NCBI RefSeq assembly: GCF_900112065.1
Contig: NZ_FOKE01000006.1
Location: forward strand, 310,001 to 374,000
Origin: Cohnella sp. OV330
GTDB lineage: Bacteria > Bacillota > Bacilli > Paenibacillales > Paenibacillaceae
Direction of reading: 5' to 3'
DNA: 64,000 nucleotides
The notes below the pieces were generated by a model, which made no database searches, had not been told where the DNA came from, and worked only from the letters and a program-made list of their open reading frames with translations. This document shows, one piece after another, positions 22,041 to 30,427 of this stretch. A program made the position numbers and the translations under genes. Numbering within the stretch: the first letter of the stretch is position 1; every line of letters begins with the position of its first letter.

Positions 22041-24920
22041 ATGGCGCTCATCCGGTTTTTATTTCGCAAAATGTGGAACACCCGCTGGCTCACGCTCAGC
22101 ACGCTGGCGGGCCTGCTCGTGGCCGTCGCCTTCACGACGAGCATCCCGATGTACGCGGACGGCGCGCTTAAGCGGGTCGTCGCGAGCTCGCTGAAGGAGA
22201 ACAGCCAGGGGCTGCCGGCAGGCTCGCTGCTCTTCCGCTACCAGTCGAGCGACGGCAAGACCGACCCGGCGAACTTCGCCGCGGTCGACCGCTATATTAA
22301 GGAAGACGTGCCTGCGCGCGTCGGCTTCCCCAAAGAAGCCGACCAGCGGAGTCTGACGATCAAGTCGGCCGAGGTGCAGCCCGAGGATCCGGGCAAGGTC
22401 GACGCGAGCCGCACGCGCAAAATGACGATCTCGTCCTTCGGCGGCCTGAAGGATCAGGTCGAGATGGCCGGCGGCAAGTGGTTCGCGGACCGCGCGGGCT
22501 CGGACGGCACGCTCCAGGCGGTCATGATGGAGGAGGCGATGCTTCGCCTCGATCTGCATGTCGGCGACGTGCTCCTGTACCCGATCTACGGCGGCTTGAA
22601 TCTGACGCTTCGGGTCGAGATCGTCGGCAGCTTCAAGCCGAAGGCGGATTCGGCCGCGTACTGGTACCAAGGCCTCGATACGCTGCTCGGCACGCTGTTC
22701 ATCGCGGAGCCGGCCATGCTCGAGGATCTCATGGGGAAGCAGAAGATCCCGCTGCAGATCGCGGCCTGGTATTCCGCTTACGACTTGCGGAACATCCAGA
22801 CGAGTCAGCTCACGCCGCTCGCGCACACGTTGTCGCGGGCGGACATCGAAGCGAACCAGCTGCTTAAGGACACGCAGGTGGTCATCTCCTTCGCCGAGAT
22901 GCTTAGCGATTTCCGCAAGCAAAGCGTCCAGCTTCAAACGATGCTGTTTACGCTCGCGGCGCCGATGATCGCGATGGTGTTCTACTTTATTACGATGAAC
23001 GCCCAGCAGTCGCTTGAAAAGCAGCGCTCCGACATCGCGGTGCTGCGAAGCCGGGGAGCGGGGACGCGGCAGATCTTCCTGCTCTTCCTGCTCGAGGGCA
23101 TCCTGCTCGGCATTGCGGCGCTCGTGGCGGGGCCGTTCATCGGCTGGTACATGGCGAAGAGCATCGGCTCGGCGAGCGGGTTTCTCGAGTTCGTCAACCG
23201 CAAGTCGATACCGGTCGGCTTCTCGACGGACAGCGTGCTGGCCGGCGCGGCGGCGGTCATCGTCGCGATCGGCGCGGCGGTCATCCCGGCGCTCGTATTC
23301 ACCCGCACGTCGATCGTCGACTACAAGCGCAAGATGGCGCGCGGCGACCGTCGGCCCTTCTGGCAGCGCTGGTTCCTCGACGTCGTGCTCGTGGGCGTGG
23401 CGGCGTACGGCTGGTACCTGTTCAACGAGCGGCAGATGATCTCGTTCAAGACAGGCATGACGACCGACCAGCTGAACGTTCAGCCGTTCCTGTTCTTCGT
23501 GCCGGCGATCAGCATTTTCGCGGCGGGTCTCGTGTTCCTGCGGCTGTTCCCGCTGCTGCTGGCGCTGTTCGGCTGGCTGGGACGCTCGTTCCTGCCCGTG
23601 CCGCTCTACCTGACGCTGACGCAGCTGTCGCGGTCCGCCAAGTCGTATTATCCGCTCATGATCTTGCTGATCCTGACGCTCGGCCTGGGCGTGTACAATG
23701 CGTCCGCGGCCCGCACGATCGGACTGAACTCGGAGGAGAGGATCCTCTATCAGCACGGCGCGGACGTCGTCATCTCGGCCGCCTGGGAAGGCAATGCCGA
23801 AGTGTCGCAGTCGTCCGGCGGCGGATCGGGCGGAGGGAGCGGCGGCGGTTCCGGCGGGGGATCGGGCGGCGGCTCCGGTGGAGGAAGCGGGGGAGGGCAA
23901 TCGCGCCCGCTGCCGACCAAGATCAATTACAACGAGCCGCCGTTCGAGACGTTCCGGAAACTGCCGGGCGTCGTTCATGCGGCACGGGTGCTGCAGGCGA
24001 AGGCGAGCCTCACGGTCGCCGACCGGACCGCGGGCCAGGCGACCGTCGTCGGCATCGACAACGTCGACTTCGCCCGGGTCGCCTGGTTCCGCAAAGACCT
24101 GTACCCGGCGGGCTTTTACAAGTACTTGGCCGTCATGGGCAGGTCCGCGGGCTACGCGCTAGTCTCCAGCAACCTGGCCAAAAAATACAACCTGAAGCCC
24201 GGCGACCAGATCGACGCGATCTTGCAAGACCAGAAGATCCCGTTCATCATCGCGGCGTCGCTGCCCTACTGGCCGGCGCAATACCCGGACGAATCTCCGT
24301 TCCTGGTCGCCAACCTGGATTACCTTTACGACAATATGCCGCTCATGCCTTACGACGTCTGGCTCAAGATGGAGCCCGACGCCAAGACGGCGCCGCTCAT
24401 CCCGGCGCTGCAAGAGAAGGGCGTAGAGATCGCATCGATCTCCGACGCCCGCAGCGACTTGATCGCGCAAAGCAAGCATCCGGCCCGTGGCGGCGTGTTC
24501 GGCATCCTGAGCCTCGGCTTCATGGTCACGATCATCGTCACGCTGTCCGGTTACATCCTGTATTGGTTCTTTAACCTGTCGGGACGGATCGTGCAGATCG
24601 GCATCCTGCGCGCGATGGGATTGTCCAGGCGCCAGTTGACCGGCATGCTGCTGCTCGAGCAAGTATTCACGGCCGGACTGTCGATCGGCCTAGGCATCGG
24701 CATCGGCAAGCTCGCGAGTCTGCTGTTCCTGCCGTTCCTGCAGACGACGGACAATACGGCCGGCCAGGTGCCTCCGTTCCGCGTCATCTTCGAGCAGACG
24801 GACACTTATCGCCTGTATATCGTCGTCGCCTTCATGATGCTGATCGGCGTCCTGATGCTGGTCACCCATATCCGCCGCTTGCGCGTCCATCAGGCCGTCA
24901 AGCTGGGAGAGGAGCGCTAA
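22041..24920 (+). CDS. Large FtsX-family ABC permease with a glycine-serine linker
   Basis: The 959-residue permease has an N-terminal membrane helix, an extracellular domain, a block of membrane helices around residues 295-420 and more near 480-560, then a second extracellular domain and a C-terminal FtsX block (about 820-945). This is two FtsX-like halves in one chain. Residues 593-619 form an unbroken (GGGS) repeat at the start of the second extracellular domain. It starts four bases after the adaptor stop and ends four bases before the second ATPase. A role in export or extracellular signalling is inferred; the substrate is unknown. Confidence 0.85.
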   Translation: MALIRFLFRKMWNTRWLTLSTLAGLLVAVAFTTSIPMYADGALKRVVASSLKENSQGLPAGSLLFRYQSSDGKTDPANFAAVDRYIKEDVPARVGFPKEADQRSLTIKSAEVQPEDPGKVDASRTRKMTISSFGGLKDQVEMAGGKWFADRAGSDGTLQAVMMEEAMLRLDLHVGDVLLYPIYGGLNLTLRVEIVGSFKPKADSAAYWYQGLDTLLGTLFIAEPAMLEDLMGKQKIPLQIAAWYSAYDLRNIQTSQLTPLAHTLSRADIEANQLLKDTQVVISFAEMLSDFRKQSVQLQTMLFTLAAPMIAMVFYFITMNAQQSLEKQRSDIAVLRSRGAGTRQIFLLFLLEGILLGIAALVAGPFIGWYMAKSIGSASGFLEFVNRKSIPVGFSTDSVLAGAAAVIVAIGAAVIPALVFTRTSIVDYKRKMARGDRRPFWQRWFLDVVLVGVAAYGWYLFNERQMISFKTGMTTDQLNVQPFLFFVPAISIFAAGLVFLRLFPLLLALFGWLGRSFLPVPLYLTLTQLSRSAKSYYPLMILLILTLGLGVYNASAARTIGLNSEERILYQHGADVVISAAWEGNAEVSQSSGGGSGGGSGGGSGGGSGGGSGGGSGGGQSRPLPTKINYNEPPFETFRKLPGVVHAARVLQAKASLTVADRTAGQATVVGIDNVDFARVAWFRKDLYPAGFYKYLAVMGRSAGYALVSSNLAKKYNLKPGDQIDAILQDQKIPFIIAASLPYWPAQYPDESPFLVANLDYLYDNMPLMPYDVWLKMEPDAKTAPLIPALQEKGVEIASISDARSDLIAQSKHPARGGVFGILSLGFMVTIIVTLSGYILYWFFNLSGRIVQIGILRAMGLSRRQLTGMLLLEQVFTAGLSIGLGIGIGKLASLLFLPFLQTTDNTAGQVPPFRVIFEQTDTYRLYIVVAFMMLIGVLMLVTHIRRLRVHQAVKLGEER
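23817..23897 (+). repeat. Low-complexity GGGS-encoding repeat
   Basis: Twenty-seven codons encode seven GGG triplets separated by six serines. Synonymous codons vary (GGC, GGA, GGG, GGT; TCG, AGC, TCC), which suggests the peptide, not the DNA repeat, is maintained. Confidence 0.95.
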
Positions 24921-24923
24921 TCC

Positions 24924-25811
24924 ATGATCGATTGCGAAGGACTCGTCAAAATTTACAAGACCGACGATCTGGAAGTCGTCGCCCTGCAAGGGCTCAACCT
25001 GTCCGTCAAGGACGGCGAGATGATGGCGATCATCGGCAACAGCGGCAGCGGCAAGTCGACGCTGCTGAATATCCTCGGCGGGCTGGACCGTCCGTCAGCC
25101 GGCCAGGTGCGGGTAGGACCTTGGGATCTGCTCAAGGTGTCCGACCACGACCTGGTGAAGTACAAGCGCGAGACGGTCGGCTTCATCTGGCAGAACAACG
25201 CGCGCAACCTGCTGCCGTATTTGTCGGCGCTCGAGAACGTGGAGATGCCGATGATGTTCAACGGCAAGGTCGACCGGGCTTACGCCAAGCAGCTGCTGGA
25301 GTGGGTCGGGCTCAAGGAACGGATGCACAACAAGCTGACGCAGCTCTCGGGCGGGGAACAGCAGCGGGTCGCGATCGCGATCTCGCTGTCCAACCGCCCG
25401 AAGATGCTGCTCGCCGACGAGCCGACGGGCTCGGTCGACTCGCGGACGTCCGACATCATCATGGACATCTTCCGCAAGTTCAACCGCGAAATGGGCCTGA
25501 CGATCGTCATCGTCACGCACGATCTGTCGCTCGCCGGCAAGGTCGACCGTGTCGTCGCGATCCGCGACGGACTGACGAGCACCGAGTTCATTAAGCGCAA
25601 TCCGAACCTGGACGGCGCGCCGCCGCTAAGCGGCGTAGGGGTGAATGACGACGTGCACGAAGCTTTCGTCGTCGTCGACCGCGTCGGACGCCTGCAGGTG
25701 CCCAAGGAATATTTGAAGCAGCTCGAGATCGGAGACAAGGCAACGATGGAGTTCGACGGAGACAAGATCGTCATCCGCGCGCCCAAATCAAACGAGGGGG
25801 AATCCGCATGA
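24924..25811 (+). CDS. ABC ATPase with C-terminal AbrB/SpoVT-like domain
   Basis: The first ~225 residues are a MacB-type ATPase: Walker A GNSGSGKSTLLN, signature QLSGGEQQRVAIAIS, Walker B MLLADEPTGSVD and switch His in VTHDLSL. From about residue 245 the segment VVDRVGRLQVPKEYL and the following GDKATMEFDGDKIVIR resemble the AbrB/SpoVT/MazE swapped-hairpin fold (compare VDELGRVVIPKE in AbrB). That fold normally dimerises and often binds DNA. It starts four bases after the permease stop, and its last codon overlaps the solute-binding protein start, so it belongs to the cassette. Confidence 0.87.
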   Translation: MIDCEGLVKIYKTDDLEVVALQGLNLSVKDGEMMAIIGNSGSGKSTLLNILGGLDRPSAGQVRVGPWDLLKVSDHDLVKYKRETVGFIWQNNARNLLPYLSALENVEMPMMFNGKVDRAYAKQLLEWVGLKERMHNKLTQLSGGEQQRVAIAISLSNRPKMLLADEPTGSVDSRTSDIIMDIFRKFNREMGLTIVIVTHDLSLAGKVDRVVAIRDGLTSTEFIKRNPNLDGAPPLSGVGVNDDVHEAFVVVDRVGRLQVPKEYLKQLEIGDKATMEFDGDKIVIRAPKSNEGESA

Positions 25812-27364
25812 TGGACCAAAGAAAGAAAACCGTAAGACGCGTCGTGGCAAGCGGCTTGACGCTGAGCCTGCTCGTGCCGCTGCTGGCGGCGTGCAACGAC
25901 AAGAACGAGGAAGATCCGAACAACCGCCGCACGCTGCGCATCGGGATGATGTACGGCAGCTCGCAGGACGAATCGTATTACCGCCAGCAGTATACCGACC
26001 TTTTCGAATATACGCATAAAAATATCGATATCGAGCTCGTTCCGGCGATCGACTGGACGGAACAGCAGTTCGAGGAGCCCGACAAGCAGCAGAACGTCGA
26101 CCAACTGGCGAAGGTTAAAGAGATCATGACGGGTGCCAACCCGGTCGACGTCATGATCGTCGACTCCACGGCGATGCTGAGCCAGCTCGTCCAGGAAAAC
26201 ATGCTGAAGCCGCTCGATCCGCTCATCAAGGAAGACAAGATCGATCTGACGGACTACGTGCCTTCGGTCATCGACGGCATCAAAGAAGTCGGCGACAATC
26301 AGCTGTACGCCCTGACCCCGACCTTCGTGCCTTCGGCGCTGTTCTACAACAAGACGCTGTTCCAGAAAAACAACATCGAGCCGCCGCGCGACGGCATGAG
26401 CTGGGACGAAGTGATCAGCCTGGCCAAGCGCTTCGGCGACGGCAAAGGCGGCAAGGACGCGACGTTCGGCTTCTCCTTCAACCAATGGGGAGCGAGCGAC
26501 GGCTTCTCCGACATGACGCAGTATGCGGCGCCGCTGGGTCTGCGCGTATACGACGAGAAGGGCGAAAAGATGCTCGTCAATACGCCTCAATGGGAAAAAG
26601 TATGGACGACGATCGCGGACCTGTACAAAAAGCATGTCGTTCCGACGCAGGAAGATATGCAAAAGGTCTACGAGGCGCAAAGCAAAGACGTCGTCGTCGG
26701 CGGCGACGGCGGTCAGGTTTACAATCCTTACCAGAACCAGCTTTTCTTCTCCGGCAAAATGGCGATGGTGCTCGGACAGTATTACATGCTGAACGATCTG
26801 GAGACTTATAACAAAAACTATGAAAAGCTGAAAATGACGAAGCTTGACTGGGACGTCGTAACGGTGCCTCAATTCATAAATGAAGCGCCGGGCGTCGGTA
26901 CGAACATCACGCTGAGCGCGCTGACGAGCATCAACGCGAAAGCCGCCAACCCGGACGACGCCTGGGAATTCGTCAAGTTCATGAACGGCGAGGACTGGGC
27001 GAAGCTGAAGTCCCGCAGCAGCTACGAGATGACGGCGCGCAAGTCGTTCATCAAGCCGCGCGACGGCATGACCTACAACATCGACGCCTTCACGCAGCTC
27101 AAGCCGGCGCCGCAGCAATCCCTGGCTGACGCCAAGCTGCTGCAGGAGCGTCCGAACCTGAACTTTATCAACCAGCTCGGCAGCTCCGAGTTCCAGCAAG
27201 TACTGAGCGGCAAGCTGTCCGTCAAGGAAGCGCTCAAGGAATACGAGGAAAAAGGAAACGACATGCTGCAGAAAATCAAACTGAACCCGAAGGGCCAGTT
27301 CGATCCCGGCATCGGCGGCGACGTATACGGCGGCGGCGGCGGCGTGGTACGACCGCTGGACTGA
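25808..27364 (+). CDS. Family 1 extracellular solute-binding lipoprotein (first copy)
   Basis: The 518-residue lipoprotein has a signal peptide ending LLAAC. The mature part has family 1 (sugar/oligosaccharide-type) binding-protein features such as PADAs of the form GANPVDVMIVDSTAM, GKMAMVLGQYYM and DAWEFVKFMNG. It overlaps the AbrB-fused ATPase by four bases. No MalF/MalG-type permease is nearby, so it may present ligand to the FtsX-type pump or act as a sensor. The last residues are glycine-rich (VYGGGGGVVR). A terminator follows. Confidence 0.88.
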   Translation: MMDQRKKTVRRVVASGLTLSLLVPLLAACNDKNEEDPNNRRTLRIGMMYGSSQDESYYRQQYTDLFEYTHKNIDIELVPAIDWTEQQFEEPDKQQNVDQLAKVKEIMTGANPVDVMIVDSTAMLSQLVQENMLKPLDPLIKEDKIDLTDYVPSVIDGIKEVGDNQLYALTPTFVPSALFYNKTLFQKNNIEPPRDGMSWDEVISLAKRFGDGKGGKDATFGFSFNQWGASDGFSDMTQYAAPLGLRVYDEKGEKMLVNTPQWEKVWTTIADLYKKHVVPTQEDMQKVYEAQSKDVVVGGDGGQVYNPYQNQLFFSGKMAMVLGQYYMLNDLETYNKNYEKLKMTKLDWDVVTVPQFINEAPGVGTNITLSALTSINAKAANPDDAWEFVKFMNGEDWAKLKSRSSYEMTARKSFIKPRDGMTYNIDAFTQLKPAPQQSLADAKLLQERPNLNFINQLGSSEFQQVLSGKLSVKEALKEYEEKGNDMLQKIKLNPKGQFDPGIGGDVYGGGGGVVRPLD

Positions 27365-27429
27365 TTGACTTGAACTTCTAATCATTTTTACGCTGAGACT
27401 TTCGCTTTCCATCACGGTTTACTAACTTT

Positions 27430-27468
27430 GCGCGATCAGTCATCGATGAGCTGATCGCGCTTTTTTTT
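27430..27468 (+). terminator. Terminator between the two solute-binding protein genes
   Basis: Stem GCGCGATCAG / CTGATCGCGC with an 11-base loop and eight T follows the first solute-binding protein gene. Confidence 0.9.
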
Positions 27469-27520
27469 GCCCATGAACGGAAGAAATTGCCGATTGAGGA
27501 AACAGAAGGGGGACTAATCA

Positions 27521-29068
27521 ATGATGAAGAAAATAAACAAAAGCTGGGGCTTCGCGCTGGCATCGCTGCTGGTAGCCGTACCCGCGCTCGGCGCCTGTAC
27601 GGATGGGCCGGAGAGCAACGACGAGGAACGAAGAACGCTGCGGATCGGCATGATGTACGGGAGCAAGGAGAGCGAATCCTACTACCGGCAGCAGATGACC
27701 GACATGTTCGAGGTAGACCACGGGAATATCGACATCGAGTTCGTGTACGGAATCGACTATACCGATATGCAGTTTGCGACGGAGGAAGAGCGCAAAAAGC
27801 AGGATATCGACCCGCAAGCGAAATTCAAGGAGCTGCTCACGGGGGACAACCCCGCCGACGTCGTCATGACCGATATCGTCTCGATGAAAAAGTTATCTAC
27901 GGAAAACCTGCTCAAGCCGCTCGACGATTATATTAAGCAGGACAAGATGGACCTCGACGACTTTTTGCCTGCCGTTATCGATACGATCAAATCCCAAGGG
28001 AACGGACAAATTTACGGGCTTGCTCCGACCTTTTCGAGCAGCGCTTTGTTTTACAATAAACAATTGTTCGCCGACGCCAAGATCGCGCCGCCCACCGACG
28101 GAATGACCTGGAACGAGATCTTCTCGCTCGCTCAGTCCTTGAAGAGCGGCAAGGATAAGGATGCCATATACGGATTTGCGTTCAATAACTACGGAGGCGG
28201 AGTCAGCTTCTACGACGTGCAAGCCTCAAATGGGGGTGCCTCGAAGATGCGCATTTTCGATGCCGCCGGCGAGAAGATGACCGTTCATACGAAGGCCTGG
28301 GCGGACGCATGGGCCAAGCCGATTCAGCTGTACAAAGACAAGGTGATCCCGCACGCGGAAGACGTGCAGGCTAGCGCCGCCATGGCATCGAGCGACGGAA
28401 GCGTCGCCGCCTACAACCCTTATCAAGGAAACGGATTTATCGGGGGCAAGATCGCCATGACGGTGGGCAGCTACTACATGGTTAACGACCTGATTAATTA
28501 CAACAAAAACGTAAGCAGGATGAAAGACGCCAAAGCCGTCGACTGGGACGTCGTCACGGCGCCGCAGGCCGAAGGCGGAAATTCAGGGGGCTTGTATCTC
28601 GGCAATCTCGCGTCGATCAATGCCAAGAGCGCGAACCCGGACGACGCATGGGCTTTCATCAAGCATCTGAACAGCGAAGAAGTCGCGAAGTTCAAGGCAA
28701 GGAGCCAAGGCGAGCTGAGCGTCCGGCAAAAGTTCATCCAGCCCAAGGACGGAGCGACCTACCGGATCGAGGCGTTTACCAACGTGAAGGCGTATACCGA
28801 CGAAGTCGGCGAAGCCGATCAGGAGCTGTTCCGCGAGCGCCCGAACCTCAATCTCATTTCGGAGCTCGGCAGTTATCTGTTTCAGGAGGCGGCGGACGGA
28901 AAGAAGACGATCGACGAGGCGCTCGCCGAATGGGATCGCAAAGGCAACGAGCTGCTGCAGAAGATCAAACAGAATCCGAAGGGGGATCTGTCCGGCGAGC
29001 TGCAGACCTACCGGGACGCCGCTCAATCGGGAATGAAAAACCTTCTCCGGGCTGCCGCGGGAGAATAA
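27521..29068 (+). CDS. Family 1 extracellular solute-binding lipoprotein (second copy)
   Basis: A 515-residue paralogue of the preceding protein: both share RRTLRIGMMYGS, an ESYYRQQ segment and NIDIE, and have the same length. The lipobox is ALGAC. AGAAGGGGG precedes two adjacent ATG codons (27521, 27524). A terminator separates it from the cassette, so it may be transcribed by read-through or from its own promoter, which I could not place. Divergence is spread through the whole chain, so this is an old duplication rather than a recent one. Confidence 0.87.
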   Translation: MMKKINKSWGFALASLLVAVPALGACTDGPESNDEERRTLRIGMMYGSKESESYYRQQMTDMFEVDHGNIDIEFVYGIDYTDMQFATEEERKKQDIDPQAKFKELLTGDNPADVVMTDIVSMKKLSTENLLKPLDDYIKQDKMDLDDFLPAVIDTIKSQGNGQIYGLAPTFSSSALFYNKQLFADAKIAPPTDGMTWNEIFSLAQSLKSGKDKDAIYGFAFNNYGGGVSFYDVQASNGGASKMRIFDAAGEKMTVHTKAWADAWAKPIQLYKDKVIPHAEDVQASAAMASSDGSVAAYNPYQGNGFIGGKIAMTVGSYYMVNDLINYNKNVSRMKDAKAVDWDVVTAPQAEGGNSGGLYLGNLASINAKSANPDDAWAFIKHLNSEEVAKFKARSQGELSVRQKFIQPKDGATYRIEAFTNVKAYTDEVGEADQELFRERPNLNLISELGSYLFQEAADGKKTIDEALAEWDRKGNELLQKIKQNPKGDLSGELQTYRDAAQSGMKNLLRAAAGE

Positions 29069-29163
29069 GCGGCGGAGCATGGCCGGCACGCCCGGGGTTA
29101 ATTCCGCTTCAAAACGAGCATCCTATACCCATAACGACCACATTCCGGAGGGACGGATAGGGG

Positions 29164-29328
29164 ATGAAATGGGTGTACTGGTCGCGGCTCTACGATAGCA
29201 AATTCCAGGCGGGATGCCTCGTGCGCCGCATCGAAAACGACGGCTGGCTGTTCGGCGTCGAAATGCCGCGGGAAGTCGAAGTGTACCGTTCGAGAAAAGG
29301 AAAATTCGGCGTCAGGTATATGCCGTAA
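29164..29328 (+). CDS. Small hypothetical protein (54 aa)
   Basis: The product begins MKWVYWSRLYDSKFQAGCL, is basic and aromatic-rich, and has no clear membrane segment. GGAGGG lies 17 bases ahead and GGGG is closer. It sits between the second binding-protein gene and a terminator. Codon use is like its neighbours. I do not recognise it. Confidence 0.5.
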   Translation: MKWVYWSRLYDSKFQAGCLVRRIENDGWLFGVEMPREVEVYRSRKGKFGVRYMP

Positions 29329-29340
29329 TCGCGTTATGAA

Positions 29341-29380
29341 GGACCCGCAGCAGCCGACGGTTGCGGCGGGTCCTCTTGCT
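29341..29380 (+). terminator. Probable terminator after the 54-aa gene
   Basis: Stem GGACCCGC / GCGGCGGGTCC with a short loop is followed by TCTTGCTG. The T-run is weak. Confidence 0.5.
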
Positions 29381-29453
29381 GTGGTATCGTCGACGAAGAA
29401 GAGCGCTCCATCCGCTTGATGGAACCTGATATTTTTGACTGGAGGGGTAGCAA

Positions 29454-29645
29454 TTGAGGAGAATGCCACTGTCCGCGGATACCGCGCAAAAGCTGGCCGC
29501 GCACCTGAAGGTGCCGCTCGAGCATCTAATGCATATGCCGCAGCATATCTTGCTTCAGAAACTCGCGGAGATGGCCGAGAAGGAAGCCGGCGCCGCTTCG
29601 GAGACGGAGCAGCATAAGAATCCGGAAAAAAATCAAAAAGAATAG
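29454..29645 (+). CDS. yycC: YycC family protein
   Basis: The 63-residue product contains LSADTAQKLAAHLKVPLEHLM followed by the hallmark HMPQHILLQKLAE of the small YycC family of Bacillales. The TTG at 29454 is chosen because GGAGGGG lies six bases ahead; an ATG nine bases later has no ribosome site. The tail is charged and rich in Lys, Glu and Asn. The function of the family is not known. Confidence 0.82.
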   Translation: MRRMPLSADTAQKLAAHLKVPLEHLMHMPQHILLQKLAEMAEKEAGAASETEQHKNPEKNQKE

Positions 29646-29655
29646 CGACTTTTCC

Positions 29656-29685
29656 TTGACGGATTACTCTTGTGTGCGGTATATT
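29656..29685 (+). promoter_or_regulatory. Promoter of the tRNA-fMet/tRNA-Ile2 pair
   Basis: TTGACG at 29656-29661 and TATATT at 29680-29685 have an 18-base spacer, about 40 bases before the first tRNA. Confidence 0.75.
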
Positions 29686-29725
29686 AATTCTTGTCGCCAT
29701 TGAGGGACACTTGATCGATTAACGA

Positions 29726-29806
<81 letters not shown>

Positions 29807-29833
29807 TTTAGCTTCCTCGTAGGATCATGACGA

Positions 29834-29909
29834 GGGCCCTTAGCTCAGTGGTTAGAGCTGTCGGCTCATAACCGATTGGTCGGGGGTTCGAGTCCCTCAG
29901 GGCCCACCA
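29834..29909 (+). tRNA. tRNA-Ile2 (CAU, lysidine type)
   Basis: A 76-nt cloverleaf with acceptor stem GGGCCCT/AGGGCCC, anticodon CAT and encoded CCA. TTAGCTCAGT, CGGCTCATAACCG and TTCGAGTCC match the Bacillus tRNA-Ile that TilS modifies to read AUA, rather than elongator tRNA-Met. Confidence 0.85.
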
Positions 29910-29943
29910 CAGCGAGGAACGGTCAAGATCCCGCATCCATCCA

Positions 29944-29960
29944 TGCCGGGGTGGCGGAAT
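29944..29960 (+). pseudogene. Truncated tRNA-Leu 5' end (left direct repeat)
   Basis: GCCGGGGTGGCGGAAT here is identical to the first bases of the complete tRNA-Leu at 31644; with upstream CAT the shared block is 19 bp (29942-29960 and 31641-31659). The rest of the tRNA is missing or degenerate: only a weak echo (GACTATAATTCCTGC against GACTTAAAATCCTGC) follows. It lies right after tRNA-Ile2, where a further tRNA would be expected. Confidence 0.8.
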
Positions 29961-30372
29961 ATCCATGACTATAATTCCTGCATAAGCCTAAATGCCAGCA
30001 TCTTCGCAAGTTTTACGCAACATACATAACGCAGTCCTATTCGTCTCCCTTTGTATTTTTTCGTCCTACCGGTCGAAAATTACGAAGAGGAGGCTTTTTT
30101 GCATATTGAGCCCAACCGCCTTCGTCGCATCGATTTAGCGTCGGCTTGCGGCAATTGTTCCTCGAAAGAATAATTGGCGCATAGCAGATATGGGTTATTT
30201 AGCGCGGGGCGGCGAACAGGCACGTCCAGGCGCTGCTACGGTATCGGCGGCGTGGGGATTCAATGAAAAGCAGCTCACGCAAGACTTCCGCCCCGATGGC
30301 GATCCAATGCCAGAGCCTTGCGGTAAGTGGCGCGAGGCTGCTAATTCTTTTAAACGGAACTCGTACCGAAAA
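29961..30372. other. Lower-GC intergenic segment without a convincing gene
   Basis: About 410 bases, clearly richer in A and T than the neighbours. A 65-codon open frame at 30190-30387 on the plus strand has no ribosome binding site and runs into a terminator, so I do not call it. No RNA gene is recognised. Confidence 0.6.
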
Positions 30373-30425
30373 AGAAGCCCCGATTGACCTGCGTTTAAAC
30401 GCGGATCGCACGAGGCTTTTTTTGC
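30373..30425. terminator. Probable bidirectional terminator in the low-GC segment
   Basis: A long imperfect hairpin centred on the palindrome GCGTTTAAACGC, bounded by AAGCC / GGCTT, with TTTTTTT on the plus side and T-rich sequence on the minus side. It ends the minus-strand gene at 30428. Confidence 0.65.
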
Positions 30426-30427
30426 TT

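Noticed and set aside
22059..23978. Long minus-strand open frame opposite the FtsX permease
   Set aside because: The product is an Arg/Asp/Glu/Gln/His-rich shadow of the permease codons; the plus-strand gene has clear motifs and operon context.
25280..27415. Minus-strand open frame of 711 codons opposite the first solute-binding protein
   Set aside because: It is a compositional shadow; it crosses two genes and a terminator and lacks domain signals.
29834..29909. Elongator tRNA-Met
   Set aside because: Stem and loop sequences match tRNA-Ile2 (CAU) of Bacillus rather than elongator tRNA-Met.
30190..30387. 65-codon frame in the low-GC segment
   Set aside because: No ribosome binding site, no recognisable feature, and it ends in the terminator hairpin.
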